A stretch of DNA of 15,581 bases from Methanomassiliicoccus sp. UBA386 (lineage in GTDB: Archaea > Thermoplasmatota > Thermoplasmata > Methanomassiliicoccales > Methanomassiliicoccaceae), in the NCBI GenBank assembly GCA_002498285.1, contig DAGU01000041.1:1-15581 (forward strand), given 5' to 3'. Made by a program: the position numbers and the translations under genes. Below the pieces are notes generated by a model. It was given only the letters and a program-made list of their open reading frames with translations. It made no database searches and was not told the origin of the DNA. Positions 6,888 through 12,933 of this stretch are shown piece after piece. Each line of letters opens with the position of its first letter. Position 1 is the stretch's first letter.

Positions 6888-8147
6888 TTAGAGGTTCGCT
6901 CGGTCCACCGGCACCTTATCGGCCACGTGGTCCTCCAGCAGCATGATGGGCGGGGCGAAGAACGAGGCGGCCCCGATCACGATGAGGATGGCCCCCGCCG
7001 CCAGGAACCAGGGCTGTATGCCGAACGCGACCGATATGGGGGCGGCGGCCAGCAGGCCCACGGGGATCATGGCGTTGGAGATCGCGCCGAGCAGGGCGAA
7101 CACCCGGCCCTGCAGGTCCGCCCTTATGCCGCGCTGCAGTATGGCCACCACCGTGCCGTTGACCAGCGCCAGCATGATGCCGATGAACAGGCACGCGACG
7201 ACGGCGATCATGTAGCCCCCGGGGGGCAGCAGACCGATGACGCCGACGCCGACGCCCAGGAGCGCCAGCGCGGCCATCCCGGTGACTATCTTCCTCCTGG
7301 TGCCGCCCCACACACCCAGAAGGACGCCGCCGGCGATCATGCCGGCCCCGGCCATCGACTCCATGGCCGCGTACTCCAGGGCGCCCTTGCCGAAGTACTC
7401 CAGGGTGTGCAAGGGAAGAAGGGTGAAGGCCGGGGTGATGAGGAGGTTGGCGGTCATGAAGATCAGCACCACTGCCAGCGCCCCCTTCCACGACCACAGG
7501 TAGCTCATCGCCTCCCCCATATCGCCAAGGACCGAGGTCCTCGGAGCGTCCTTTGCCCTCCTCACCTCCGGTATGCGGACGGCAACGAGGGCCGATATGG
7601 CCACCGCCGCGGTGATGATATCTATCGACAGGATGGCGCCCATGGGCAGCGCGGCGATGAGCACCGCCCCCAGGGGCGGGGCGATGATGCCCGACAGCCC
7701 CTGGACGCTTTGGTTCAGGCCTCCGATGCGGGCGAGGTGCTCCTCGGGCACCATGAGGGAGGTCGACGCCTGCATGGCCGGCCAGTGGAAGCCCTGCAGG
7801 GCCGAGCGGACGGCCAGCACGGCGAACACGTGCCAGATCTCCACCGCCCCCATCAGGAAGATGAGCATGAGGACCGCGGTCGCGGCCGCGGTGAGGCCGT
7901 CGGCGATGATCATCACGCGCCTACGGTTCAGCCGGTCCGCCATGGCGCCGGCGAAGGGGACGACGACTATCTGCGGAAGAACGCCAACGATGGCCGATGT
8001 CAAGAGGACCAGAGGGTCCCGCGTCTCGACGGTCAGCCACCACACCAGGGAGAACTGCACGAGGGCGGAGCCTATCAGAGAGACGGCCTGCCCTCCCCAT
8101 ACGGTGAAGAACTGCCGCATCCAGCGCTTCCCATGAACATCGTTCAC
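6888..8147 (-). CDS. MFS transporter (macrolide-efflux/MefA-like)
   Basis: A 419-residue major facilitator protein with about 12 predicted membrane helices. The first helix is rich in VWGGQAVSLIGSALVQFSLV (16-35), and the motif A loop GAMADRLNRRRVM (67-79) lies between helices 2 and 3. The opening region resembles MefA-type drug exporters, so proton-driven export of a hydrophobic compound from the cytosol is likely; the substrate is unknown. ATG 8147 follows AGGTGA, a match to the archaeal ribosome site, and a box A lies about 65 bases upstream, so this gene has a real leader. YkgJ-type protein gene follows. It ends in TAA. Confidence 0.9.
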   Translation of the reverse strand: MNDVHGKRWMRQFFTVWGGQAVSLIGSALVQFSLVWWLTVETRDPLVLLTSAIVGVLPQIVVVPFAGAMADRLNRRRVMIIADGLTAAATAVLMLIFLMGAVEIWHVFAVLAVRSALQGFHWPAMQASTSLMVPEEHLARIGGLNQSVQGLSGIIAPPLGAVLIAALPMGAILSIDIITAAVAISALVAVRIPEVRRAKDAPRTSVLGDMGEAMSYLWSWKGALAVVLIFMTANLLITPAFTLLPLHTLEYFGKGALEYAAMESMAGAGMIAGGVLLGVWGGTRRKIVTGMAALALLGVGVGVIGLLPPGGYMIAVVACLFIGIMLALVNGTVVAILQRGIRADLQGRVFALLGAISNAMIPVGLLAAAPISVAFGIQPWFLAAGAILIVIGAASFFAPPIMLLEDHVADKVPVDRANL

Positions 8148-8208
8148 CTAAGGACCTTCCCCGCCCCTGAGCGTCATCCTCGGGAGCGCCCTTGATTCGG
8201 CAACGAGC

Positions 8209-8216
8209 ATTATAAA
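8209..8216 (-). promoter_or_regulatory. Box A promoter of the MFS/YkgJ operon
   Basis: On the minus strand TTTATAAT lies 69 bases before the MFS ATG, giving a predicted leader of about 40 bases that carries the AGGTGA ribosome site. Most other promoters in the window give leaderless messages. Confidence 0.65.
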
Positions 8217-8248
8217 GGAAGCGATTAGAATTAGTTTTTTAGGACCAT

Positions 8249-8269
8249 CCGCCGCGCTTCCGGCGGCGG
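8249..8269 (-). terminator. Hairpin between the zinc-ribbon operon and the MFS promoter
   Basis: A perfect 7-bp stem (CCGCCGC 8249-8255 with GCGGCGG 8263-8269, 7-base loop) lies 30 bases beyond the stop of the zinc-ribbon gene at 8299. On the minus strand it is followed by AT-rich sequence but by no clean T-run, so the assignment as terminator is tentative. Confidence 0.35.
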
Positions 8270-8298
8270 AGGCCGTTCCGTTCCTGATCGAGGGAAGC

Positions 8299-8967
8299 TC
8301 AGACCTTCCCGCCGCACTCGGAGCAGAACCTCGCTCCCGGCGGGTTCTCGGCTCCGCACTGCTGGCACTTGGGCGATGAGGTCGGCGCTCCGCAGTTGTT
8401 GCAGAACTTGCCCTGGCCGGCCGGCTTGCCGCACTTGGGGCACATGGCCTGCCGCTGATCGATCTCGCCGGTGAACACCTGGGTGTTCCGGGCCTTCTCG
8501 CGGATGTCCTCCTTCATCTTCTCGGCGCGGGCAGCCGCCACCTCCACCGATTCGCGTGGAGCGTCTTCAACGCACAGCGACGCCTCCTCGTTCCAGTCGT
8601 TGTCGCAGACCCACTTGCCGCAGCGGGGGCAGCGGTGGAAGTGGCCCCGGGCCTCGTTCTGGGCCTGCTCGAACGCGGCCTCGTGCTCCTTGTGCCAGGC
8701 CGGGGACATGCCATCGAACCTCGATGACAATACGTCCCCTCCCCGCTCCCCGGCGTAGCCGATATCATACTTGCCGGTAAGGCTGCCGGCTATGCTGGCC
8801 ACCTTGCCGAGGTTGTCGAAGAAGCCTTTCTTCTTGTAGGTCTTGGACGCTATGAAGCGGGTCTTGTAGCCTTCCTGGCACTGGTCGCAGAAGAAGGTGA
8901 ACTCGAAGCCGGCCTCGGTGCTGTTGTCCGCATAGTTGTCGTTGAACGCGATCAGGTTCTTGCTCAT
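8299..8967 (-). CDS. Multi-zinc-ribbon protein of unknown function
   Basis: A 222-residue protein with a first CxxC (Cys27, Cys30: FFCDQCQEGYKTRF), a Gly/Lys-rich segment that may be a membrane-contacting or flexible stretch (about 43-66), a second ribbon (Cys113, Cys116, Cys121, Cys132), a charged helix (about 140-162) and two C-terminal ribbons (Cys176/179/189/192 and Cys201/204/215/218). Related proteins occur in bacteria and archaea as conserved genes of unknown function. In the second ribbon the last ligand seems missing (CVED, where relatives as I recall them have CxxC). ATG 8967 was chosen because a perfect GGAGG site precedes it and because it overlaps the previous stop by four bases; a longer frame reaching 9087 is the shadow of the upstream gene. 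Confidence 0.85.
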   Translation of the reverse strand: MSKNLIAFNDNYADNSTEAGFEFTFFCDQCQEGYKTRFIASKTYKKKGFFDNLGKVASIAGSLTGKYDIGYAGERGGDVLSSRFDGMSPAWHKEHEAAFEQAQNEARGHFHRCPRCGKWVCDNDWNEEASLCVEDAPRESVEVAAARAEKMKEDIREKARNTQVFTGEIDQRQAMCPKCGKPAGQGKFCNNCGAPTSSPKCQQCGAENPPGARFCSECGGKV

Positions 8968-9305
8968 CTTTTCCCTCCGGAAATGGGCTTCCCACACTTG
9001 GCGCACAGCGGGCCGAGGGGAGGCTGCTCGAACCCGCATCTTCTCTGCTGGCACTTGACGATGAGCCGGGCTCCGCAATGCTGGCAATGGTCTCCGAAAA
9101 AGGTGTCCCTACCACAGGCGCCGCACCTGGTGGCCAGGCTCTGCCCGCAGTTGGCGCAGGCCATCCAGCCCTCCTTCACGGGAGAGCGGCACTTGGGGCA
9201 CCTGAAGTCGCCCAGCGGGTTCCATTTTCCACATATCGGGCAGGCCTCAGAGTCGGGCGGCACCAGCTGGTCGCAGTAACGGCAGGGCTGCATGTATCCG
9301 GGCAT
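8964..9305 (-). CDS. Protein made of four tandem zinc ribbons
   Basis: A 113-residue protein built almost entirely of zinc-ribbon knuckles: Cys8/11/22/25, Cys36/39/50/53, Cys61/64/74/77 and Cys85/90/101/104. Sixteen cysteines make four four-Cys sites; the last first-knuckle is CQQRRC, with a four-residue spacing. There is no catalytic domain, so a scaffold or adaptor role is likely (inference). It overlaps the 222-residue gene by ATGA and lies 48 bases downstream of the 430-residue gene, with a box A in between that allows separate expression. ATG 9305 follows GTGAGG; Met5 is an alternative start. Double-zinc-ribbon (DZR) proteins are the nearest family I recognise. Confidence 0.85.
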   Translation of the reverse strand: MPGYMQPCRYCDQLVPPDSEACPICGKWNPLGDFRCPKCRSPVKEGWMACANCGQSLATRCGACGRDTFFGDHCQHCGARLIVKCQQRRCGFEQPPLGPLCAKCGKPISGGKR

Positions 9306-9340
9306 GGCCTCACAGCTCGATCTAGTATCTATTCTACTTT

Positions 9341-9348
9341 ATTTTATA
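9341..9348 (-). promoter_or_regulatory. Box A promoter of the two zinc-ribbon genes
   Basis: On the minus strand TATAAAAT starts 43 bases before ATG 9305, giving a short leader of about 15 bases that includes GTGAGG. The element sits between the 430-residue gene's stop (9354) and the zinc-ribbon genes, so they may be transcribed alone as well as from the upstream gene. Confidence 0.55.
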
Positions 9349-9353
9349 CCCTT

Positions 9354-10646
9354 CTATCCCTGCTCGTCCTCCTCCTCGCCCATGTCATCGTCGGGGTCCT
9401 TCCATCGGGCGGAGTCGCTCTTGGCCGACGTGTTGAAGGCGAGCAGTTCCTCCACCTTGGCCTTCCATTCCTCTTCCCCGTTGTGCGGGACCCGTCCGAT
9501 GAAGCGGGCCCGGAGCTCCCGCAGCTCCGGCATGAGCATGGCCGAGAAGCGGTATTTGGACCATGGCTCCACGCGCAGCTGCTCCTCCGTGAGGTAGATC
9601 GGCTGGCGGCGGAAATTGATCTCCCGCAGGCCGGCGGTGATGATGTCCATGCACCCTTCCGCCATGGCTTCCAGGCTCTCCTCGTCCATTGAGTGGTACG
9701 AGGCGCGGGGGGTGATGCGGAAGAAGTAGGTGGCCCGGCCCGAGCCGCTGGATGACGTGGCCTCGACGGCCACCGCGTTGCCCTTGGGGCCGAGGATGGG
9801 GACGGCGAACCAGATGTACACGTCGCCGGTCAGGGAGCGCTTCATCCCTATGCGCACCATGTCCTTCCGGCCGCGAGACATCAGGTGCGAGTGCTCGAAG
9901 GCCAGGCCCCTCGCCTTGACCTCCTCCTCCAGCCCCTTCCACAGCTCCTCCGAGACGTCCTCGACCTCCCAGCGGCTGGCGGCCCGTCCCTCGCCCAGCA
10001 GCGCGGCGGCCGCCTCCAGCGTCCGGCCGTCGGCCTGCGGATATGCCGAGCGGATGACCTCCTGCGTCTCCCGGGACAGTTCGGCCATGGCGTCCGAGAT
10101 GGCGTTCCACAGCGGCTCCATCTCCCTGCCCAGCATGGTGAGGGCGATCAGCTCGCCGGACGAGAGGGCGATGCGCAGGACATGATCGCGCGATTCGATG
10201 CCTTCGATGTCGCTGTAACGAACGCGCATGAGGCCGTGTCGCAGGGGCATGAGGACCATGGCCGTCTCGTACAGGCGTATCTCGCATGGCCCCTCGGCCC
10301 CGCGGAAGGGGCGCAGCTCCGCCTTCACCCCGGGCTTGCGCAGCCTCTCGTTCATCAGCAGATCGCGCATGATGAGCTCGTTGCGAGAGCGGTGCAGCTC
10401 CCTCACCAGGTCCTCGTAGCGGCGGCCCAGCGCCGACAGGCGAAGCCTCCGGCCGTCCCTCATGAGCATGTCCACCTGGAAGTTGGCGTTGGCGATCGTG
10501 ACGATGTCCCTCAGGGGCAGCAGGCGGTACTGCCCCGCCCGCGGCCTCAGCTCCAGCGCGTCCCCGGCCAGGACCACCTTGGCCTCGCCCTTCCCCAGCT
10601 CGGCCCCCGTTCCGTCCACCAGCGAGTAGTTGCCCTCGGCATCCAT
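9354..10646 (-). CDS. Conserved hypothetical protein, 430 residues, PH-like N-terminal region possible
   Basis: I do not recognise a named family. The N-terminal 90 residues alternate short strands with an Arg-rich helix (ending GRRYEDLVRELHRSRNELIM, 74-93), a pattern reminiscent of a pleckstrin-homology-like barrel. A second similar unit seems to cover about 105-200 (EIRLYETAMVLMPLRHGLMR then SGELIALTMLGREMEPLWNA). A third region (about 250-370) contains mixed strands, and the C terminus is strongly acidic (DPDDDMGEEEDEQG). There is no signal peptide or membrane segment. Relatives of this layout occur beside multi-zinc-ribbon genes, as here, so the three products probably work together. The ATG at 10646 is close to the expected transcription start for an A-rich element at 10671-10680. 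It ends in TAG. Confidence 0.75.
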   Translation of the reverse strand: MDAEGNYSLVDGTGAELGKGEAKVVLAGDALELRPRAGQYRLLPLRDIVTIANANFQVDMLMRDGRRLRLSALGRRYEDLVRELHRSRNELIMRDLLMNERLRKPGVKAELRPFRGAEGPCEIRLYETAMVLMPLRHGLMRVRYSDIEGIESRDHVLRIALSSGELIALTMLGREMEPLWNAISDAMAELSRETQEVIRSAYPQADGRTLEAAAALLGEGRAASRWEVEDVSEELWKGLEEEVKARGLAFEHSHLMSRGRKDMVRIGMKRSLTGDVYIWFAVPILGPKGNAVAVEATSSSGSGRATYFFRITPRASYHSMDEESLEAMAEGCMDIITAGLREINFRRQPIYLTEEQLRVEPWSKYRFSAMLMPELRELRARFIGRVPHNGEEEWKAKVEELLAFNTSAKSDSARWKDPDDDMGEEEDEQG

Positions 10647-10670
10647 GGGAGAGTATTATTATCACGACCA

Positions 10671-10680
10671 TTTATTTTTT
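10671..10680 (-). promoter_or_regulatory. Weak box A for the 430-residue protein gene
   Basis: On the minus strand AAAAAATAAA lies 25-34 bases before the ATG at 10646. Spacing fits a leaderless transcript; the sequence fit to TTTATATA is poor. Confidence 0.35.
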
Positions 10681-10915
10681 ACTTGCAGCTTTGCCAGGAC
10701 GCAATGGCCGCCAGGGAACGTGTGCGCTGTGGCAACGCCGCGATGGCCTGATGCTGCCACGGTCGTTCCGTCCGGCCGCCTTCTCGCGGCCTGAGGGGCC
10801 AGGGCTCCCTCGGAGGCCGTCCCCGCCGCTCATGGGGCTCCCTCGTCGTTCCGGACGTACGGTTCGCCCTCGTAGGCGGCGTCAACGCCCTCGCACCAGG
10901 ATGGGGCGAGATGGG
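10681..10915. other. GC-rich gap downstream of the glycerol dehydrogenase gene
   Basis: No gene or RNA is supported. It holds a perfect 6-bp inverted repeat (GGCCGC 10774-10779 with GCGGCC 10786-10791) and an 11-base direct repeat GGGCTCCCTCG at 10802-10812 and 10835-10845. No T-run follows the hairpin on the minus strand, so it is not a clear terminator. Open frames here are proline/arginine-rich and look like chance in GC-rich DNA. Confidence 0.4.
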
Positions 10916-12058
10916 CTAGATGGGGACCGTTCGGACGCCCCGGGAGCGGCGGCCGGCTCGAGAACGGCGCGGCCGCGACATATGCCGGCCCAGGGCATCG
11001 GCTGCGAGCATGGCGTCGAGGACATTTTCCGGCATGACCTCCCCCGCCTCATGATGTATGGGCTGGCCGGGAGCACAGGCCCGCTCTGCCGCCATCATGA
11101 GCCTCTCGCGGCCTGCCTCCCCCAGGCCGATGTCCGACAGCGTGGTGGGCAGACCTACCCTCTTGCAGAACGCGAACACTGTTCTCAGCTCCTGTGTGGG
11201 GGCATCGGTCAGACAGAGCCCGGCCAGAACACCGAAGGCCACCTTCTCGCCATGATAGGACCGGTGGGTCTCGGGCAGGGCGGTCAGTCCATTATGGATG
11301 GAATGGGCCGAGGCCAGCCCGGCGCTCTCGAAGCCCAGCCCGCTCAGCAGGGTGTTGGCCTCGACGATCCTGTCCAAGGCCCGAGTGACGACGTTCGCTT
11401 CGTTGGCCATCTTGGCCGCCACGCCGTCGGCCAGGAGCGTCTGGTAGCACAGGTCGGCAATGCCAAGGGCGGCCGCGGTGCTGATACCGCCGCATTCGTT
11501 CGGCGACTGGGTCCGATGGCAGGACCTGGCCTCGAACCATGTGGACAGGGCGTCGCCCATCCCCGCCACCAGGAACCGCACCGGCGCCGCGGCGATGATC
11601 TCTAGGTCGACCAGCACCGCCTGGGGGTTTGCCCTCTGGTAGAGCACCGCATCGAAGACCCCATCCTTCGAGTACCGCACCGCGCATCCGCTGCACGGCG
11701 CATCGGTCGATGCGATGGTGGGCACCACGATGATAGGGATGCTGGCCCGATCAGCGGCGATCTTCGCCGCATCAATGGTCTTCCCTCCGCCCATGCCCAC
11801 CATCACCGCGGCCTGGTGCTCCGAGATCGCATTGGACAACCTGGACAGCTCCCCCTCGCAGCATTCCCCCCGGAACTCTTCGACGCGGACGCCCCGGGCA
11901 TCCAGGTCGAGGGGGCAGCGAGGCAGCACCTTCCCGATCACGGTGGGGGAGGCGAGCACCATCCCCCTACCGCCCAGCTGCTCGATCAACGCGGGCAGTT
12001 CCTTTATCGCCCCGGCCCCTTGTATGTATCTCCCAGGAAAGACCGCCTTACGGAACAT
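10916..12058 (-). CDS. gldA: Glycerol dehydrogenase (metal-dependent, GldA-like)
   Basis: A 380-residue enzyme of the iron/zinc-containing alcohol dehydrogenase group; GldA oxidises glycerol to dihydroxyacetone with NAD+. It starts MFRKAVFPGRYIQGAGAI, very like known GldA. The NAD-binding region shows GMGGGKTIDAAKIAAD (88-103) and VVPTIASTDAPCSG, and the metal ligands match: Asp169 (GMGDALSTWFEA), His252 (AHSIHNGLTAL) and His269 (YHGEKVAFG). ATG 12058 follows a GGAGGGTC site. The frame is open upstream to 12307 but that part is not GldA-like. The last 20 residues are an Arg-rich extension (SRPRRSRAGRRSRG). Glycerol-1-phosphate dehydrogenase, the lipid enzyme of archaea, is a relative, but the N terminus and motifs fit GldA better. 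It ends in TAG. Confidence 0.85.
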   Translation of the reverse strand: MFRKAVFPGRYIQGAGAIKELPALIEQLGGRGMVLASPTVIGKVLPRCPLDLDARGVRVEEFRGECCEGELSRLSNAISEHQAAVMVGMGGGKTIDAAKIAADRASIPIIVVPTIASTDAPCSGCAVRYSKDGVFDAVLYQRANPQAVLVDLEIIAAAPVRFLVAGMGDALSTWFEARSCHRTQSPNECGGISTAAALGIADLCYQTLLADGVAAKMANEANVVTRALDRIVEANTLLSGLGFESAGLASAHSIHNGLTALPETHRSYHGEKVAFGVLAGLCLTDAPTQELRTVFAFCKRVGLPTTLSDIGLGEAGRERLMMAAERACAPGQPIHHEAGEVMPENVLDAMLAADALGRHMSRPRRSRAGRRSRGVRTVPI

Positions 12059-12300
12059 TTGACCCTCCATATCTTCGCTGGACCGGTCAGACCTGCGTTG
12101 GCAGGGAATGACCGCCGGCCCATCGCGGCCGGCTCCATCGTTCCGCCACTGCTCGCTCCGGCAACCCTGCGATGACCCGCCTCTGTGAGGGTGTATGAGA
12201 TAGTGCGGTATTTCAGGCCGTTGCCCGCCCGACGATCGGCCGGGCGGAGGTCCGTGACGGCCAGGACCCATACTGTGCCGTCTTCCCGCCTCGCGCTCAT
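12059..12300 (-). promoter_or_regulatory. Hairpin-rich 5' leader of the gldA gene
   Basis: If transcription starts near 12295 from the box A at 12317-12323, gldA has a leader of about 240 bases. It contains four perfect stems: GGTCC/GGACC (12249-12253/12264-12268), CCGCCCG/CGGGCGG (12225-12231/12241-12247), GCCGGCC/GGCCGGC (12114-12120/12127-12133) and CCTGC/GCAGG (12092-12096/12101-12105, loop GTTG), plus the palindrome GACCGGTC (12081-12088). The ribosome site follows directly. A small frame beginning at ATG 12300 (MSARREDGTVWVLAV) has moderate GC3 but would run 55 bases into gldA and fits no family. A regulatory leader is my preferred reading, not proven. Confidence 0.4.
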
Positions 12301-12316
12301 GCCCCAAGCCAACGAA

Positions 12317-12323
12317 TTTATAT
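12317..12323. promoter_or_regulatory. Symmetrical box A shared by divergent units
   Basis: TTTATAT (plus) reads ATATAAA on the minus strand. On the plus strand it lies 28 bases before ATG 12345, the same spacing as for other leaderless genes here, and it would drive the decayed oxidoreductase and GH15 genes. On the minus strand it predicts a start near 12295, upstream of gldA. No other box A is visible for gldA or the GH15 gene. Confidence 0.5.
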
Positions 12324-12344
12324 GCATGGCTTCAAGGAAATAGC

Positions 12345-12933
12345 ATGTCAGGCGGTCCGAACGTCCAGGGGGCCGAAGGGGGGCGTGAGGATCGACTATC
12401 GCTGCTCCAACGAGCGGTTCCCTTCCAGTCGGCCCCCTGGGCCGGTCAGGAGAGTGAAGGAGGCGGGGGCCGAGGGGCGCATCGGCCCCGGTCACTTCAA
12501 GCCCTGGGGCGAACGACGGAGGAAGAGCGGGTACGCGCAAGCGTTCCTAGAGGGCTGCGATGCGCGCCACGTCCCTGCCCCCGGCGCGGCTGGGCGGCAC
12601 GATCGGGGCGGGCCGAAATGCCGGCCCCCCTGTTCCCGCGACGGGGGGCGCCGACCGCGGGGGCCGGGAGCGGTGGCGTTCTCTCGTCCCCCCGTCGTCC
12701 ATCACCACCGGGATCGAGCATCCCAAGCAGTTCGACGCGCCGTCCAAGACGGTCCGCGGGGGGACGTCCGGGAGGGGGTGCTCATATCCTCGGACTAGGA
12801 CCAGCACGCGGAAATGATCCATCGGTGCATGGGGATGGGCGTCAGGGACGTCCATCATCGCAACGTGGATCGAGAGGAGTTCATCGATGACCTCGGCAGG
12901 AAGATACCACCCTTATTCCTCGATGGCCGATAG
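12345..12933 (+). pseudogene. Decayed LLM-class flavin/F420-dependent oxidoreductase
   Basis: Pieces of one luciferase-like monooxygenase (LLM, FGD-like) protein appear in order across frames. From about 12385 comes VRIDYRCSNERFPSS then VKEAGAEGRI, GHFKPWGERRRKSGYAQAFL, which matches the family opening (HxQFPPS, EEAGF, DHFHPWxxRQGQSGFA). The frame then shifts near 12550 to AAMRATSLP. The middle of the protein is missing. The C-terminal end starts as IEHPKQFDAPSKTV (about 12714), shifts to GDVREGVLISSD, meets TAG at 12796-12798 and continues in frame as DQHAEMIHRCMGMG, VRDVHHRNVDREEFID, DLGRKIPPLF to TAG 12931. The intact family is roughly 320 residues; under 200 codons remain. ATG 12345 fits the box A as the old start, with a frameshift in the G-run near 12378. 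Confidence 0.75.

Noticed and set aside
10774..10791. GGCCGC/GCGGCC inverted repeat as a gldA terminator
   Set aside because: It lies about 125 bases past the gene and no T-run follows it on the minus strand.
10916..12058. Glycerol-1-phosphate dehydrogenase, the archaeal lipid enzyme
   Set aside because: The N-terminal PGRYIQGAGAI motif and overall pattern fit glycerol dehydrogenase; the two families are related, so this remains a lesser alternative.
12547..12822. A minus-strand frame (MDHFRVLVLVRGYEHP) with GC-rich third positions
   Set aside because: It shares third codon positions with the plus-strand remnant, so its bias is inherited; it has no promoter or ribosome site and no family match.
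12345..12890. A 181-codon open frame starting at a well-spaced ATG
   Set aside because: After the first dozen codons it is Pro/Arg/Gly-rich and unlike any protein; the oxidoreductase fragments lie in the other two frames, so it is a by-product of frameshifts in GC-rich DNA.
12345..12920. A structured RNA such as RNase P or SRP RNA in the GC-rich gap, suggested by stems at 12430-12444, 12466-12489 and a GCAA-capped stem at 12533-12544
   Set aside because: The conserved core motifs of both RNAs are absent, and the region is explained by protein remnants.
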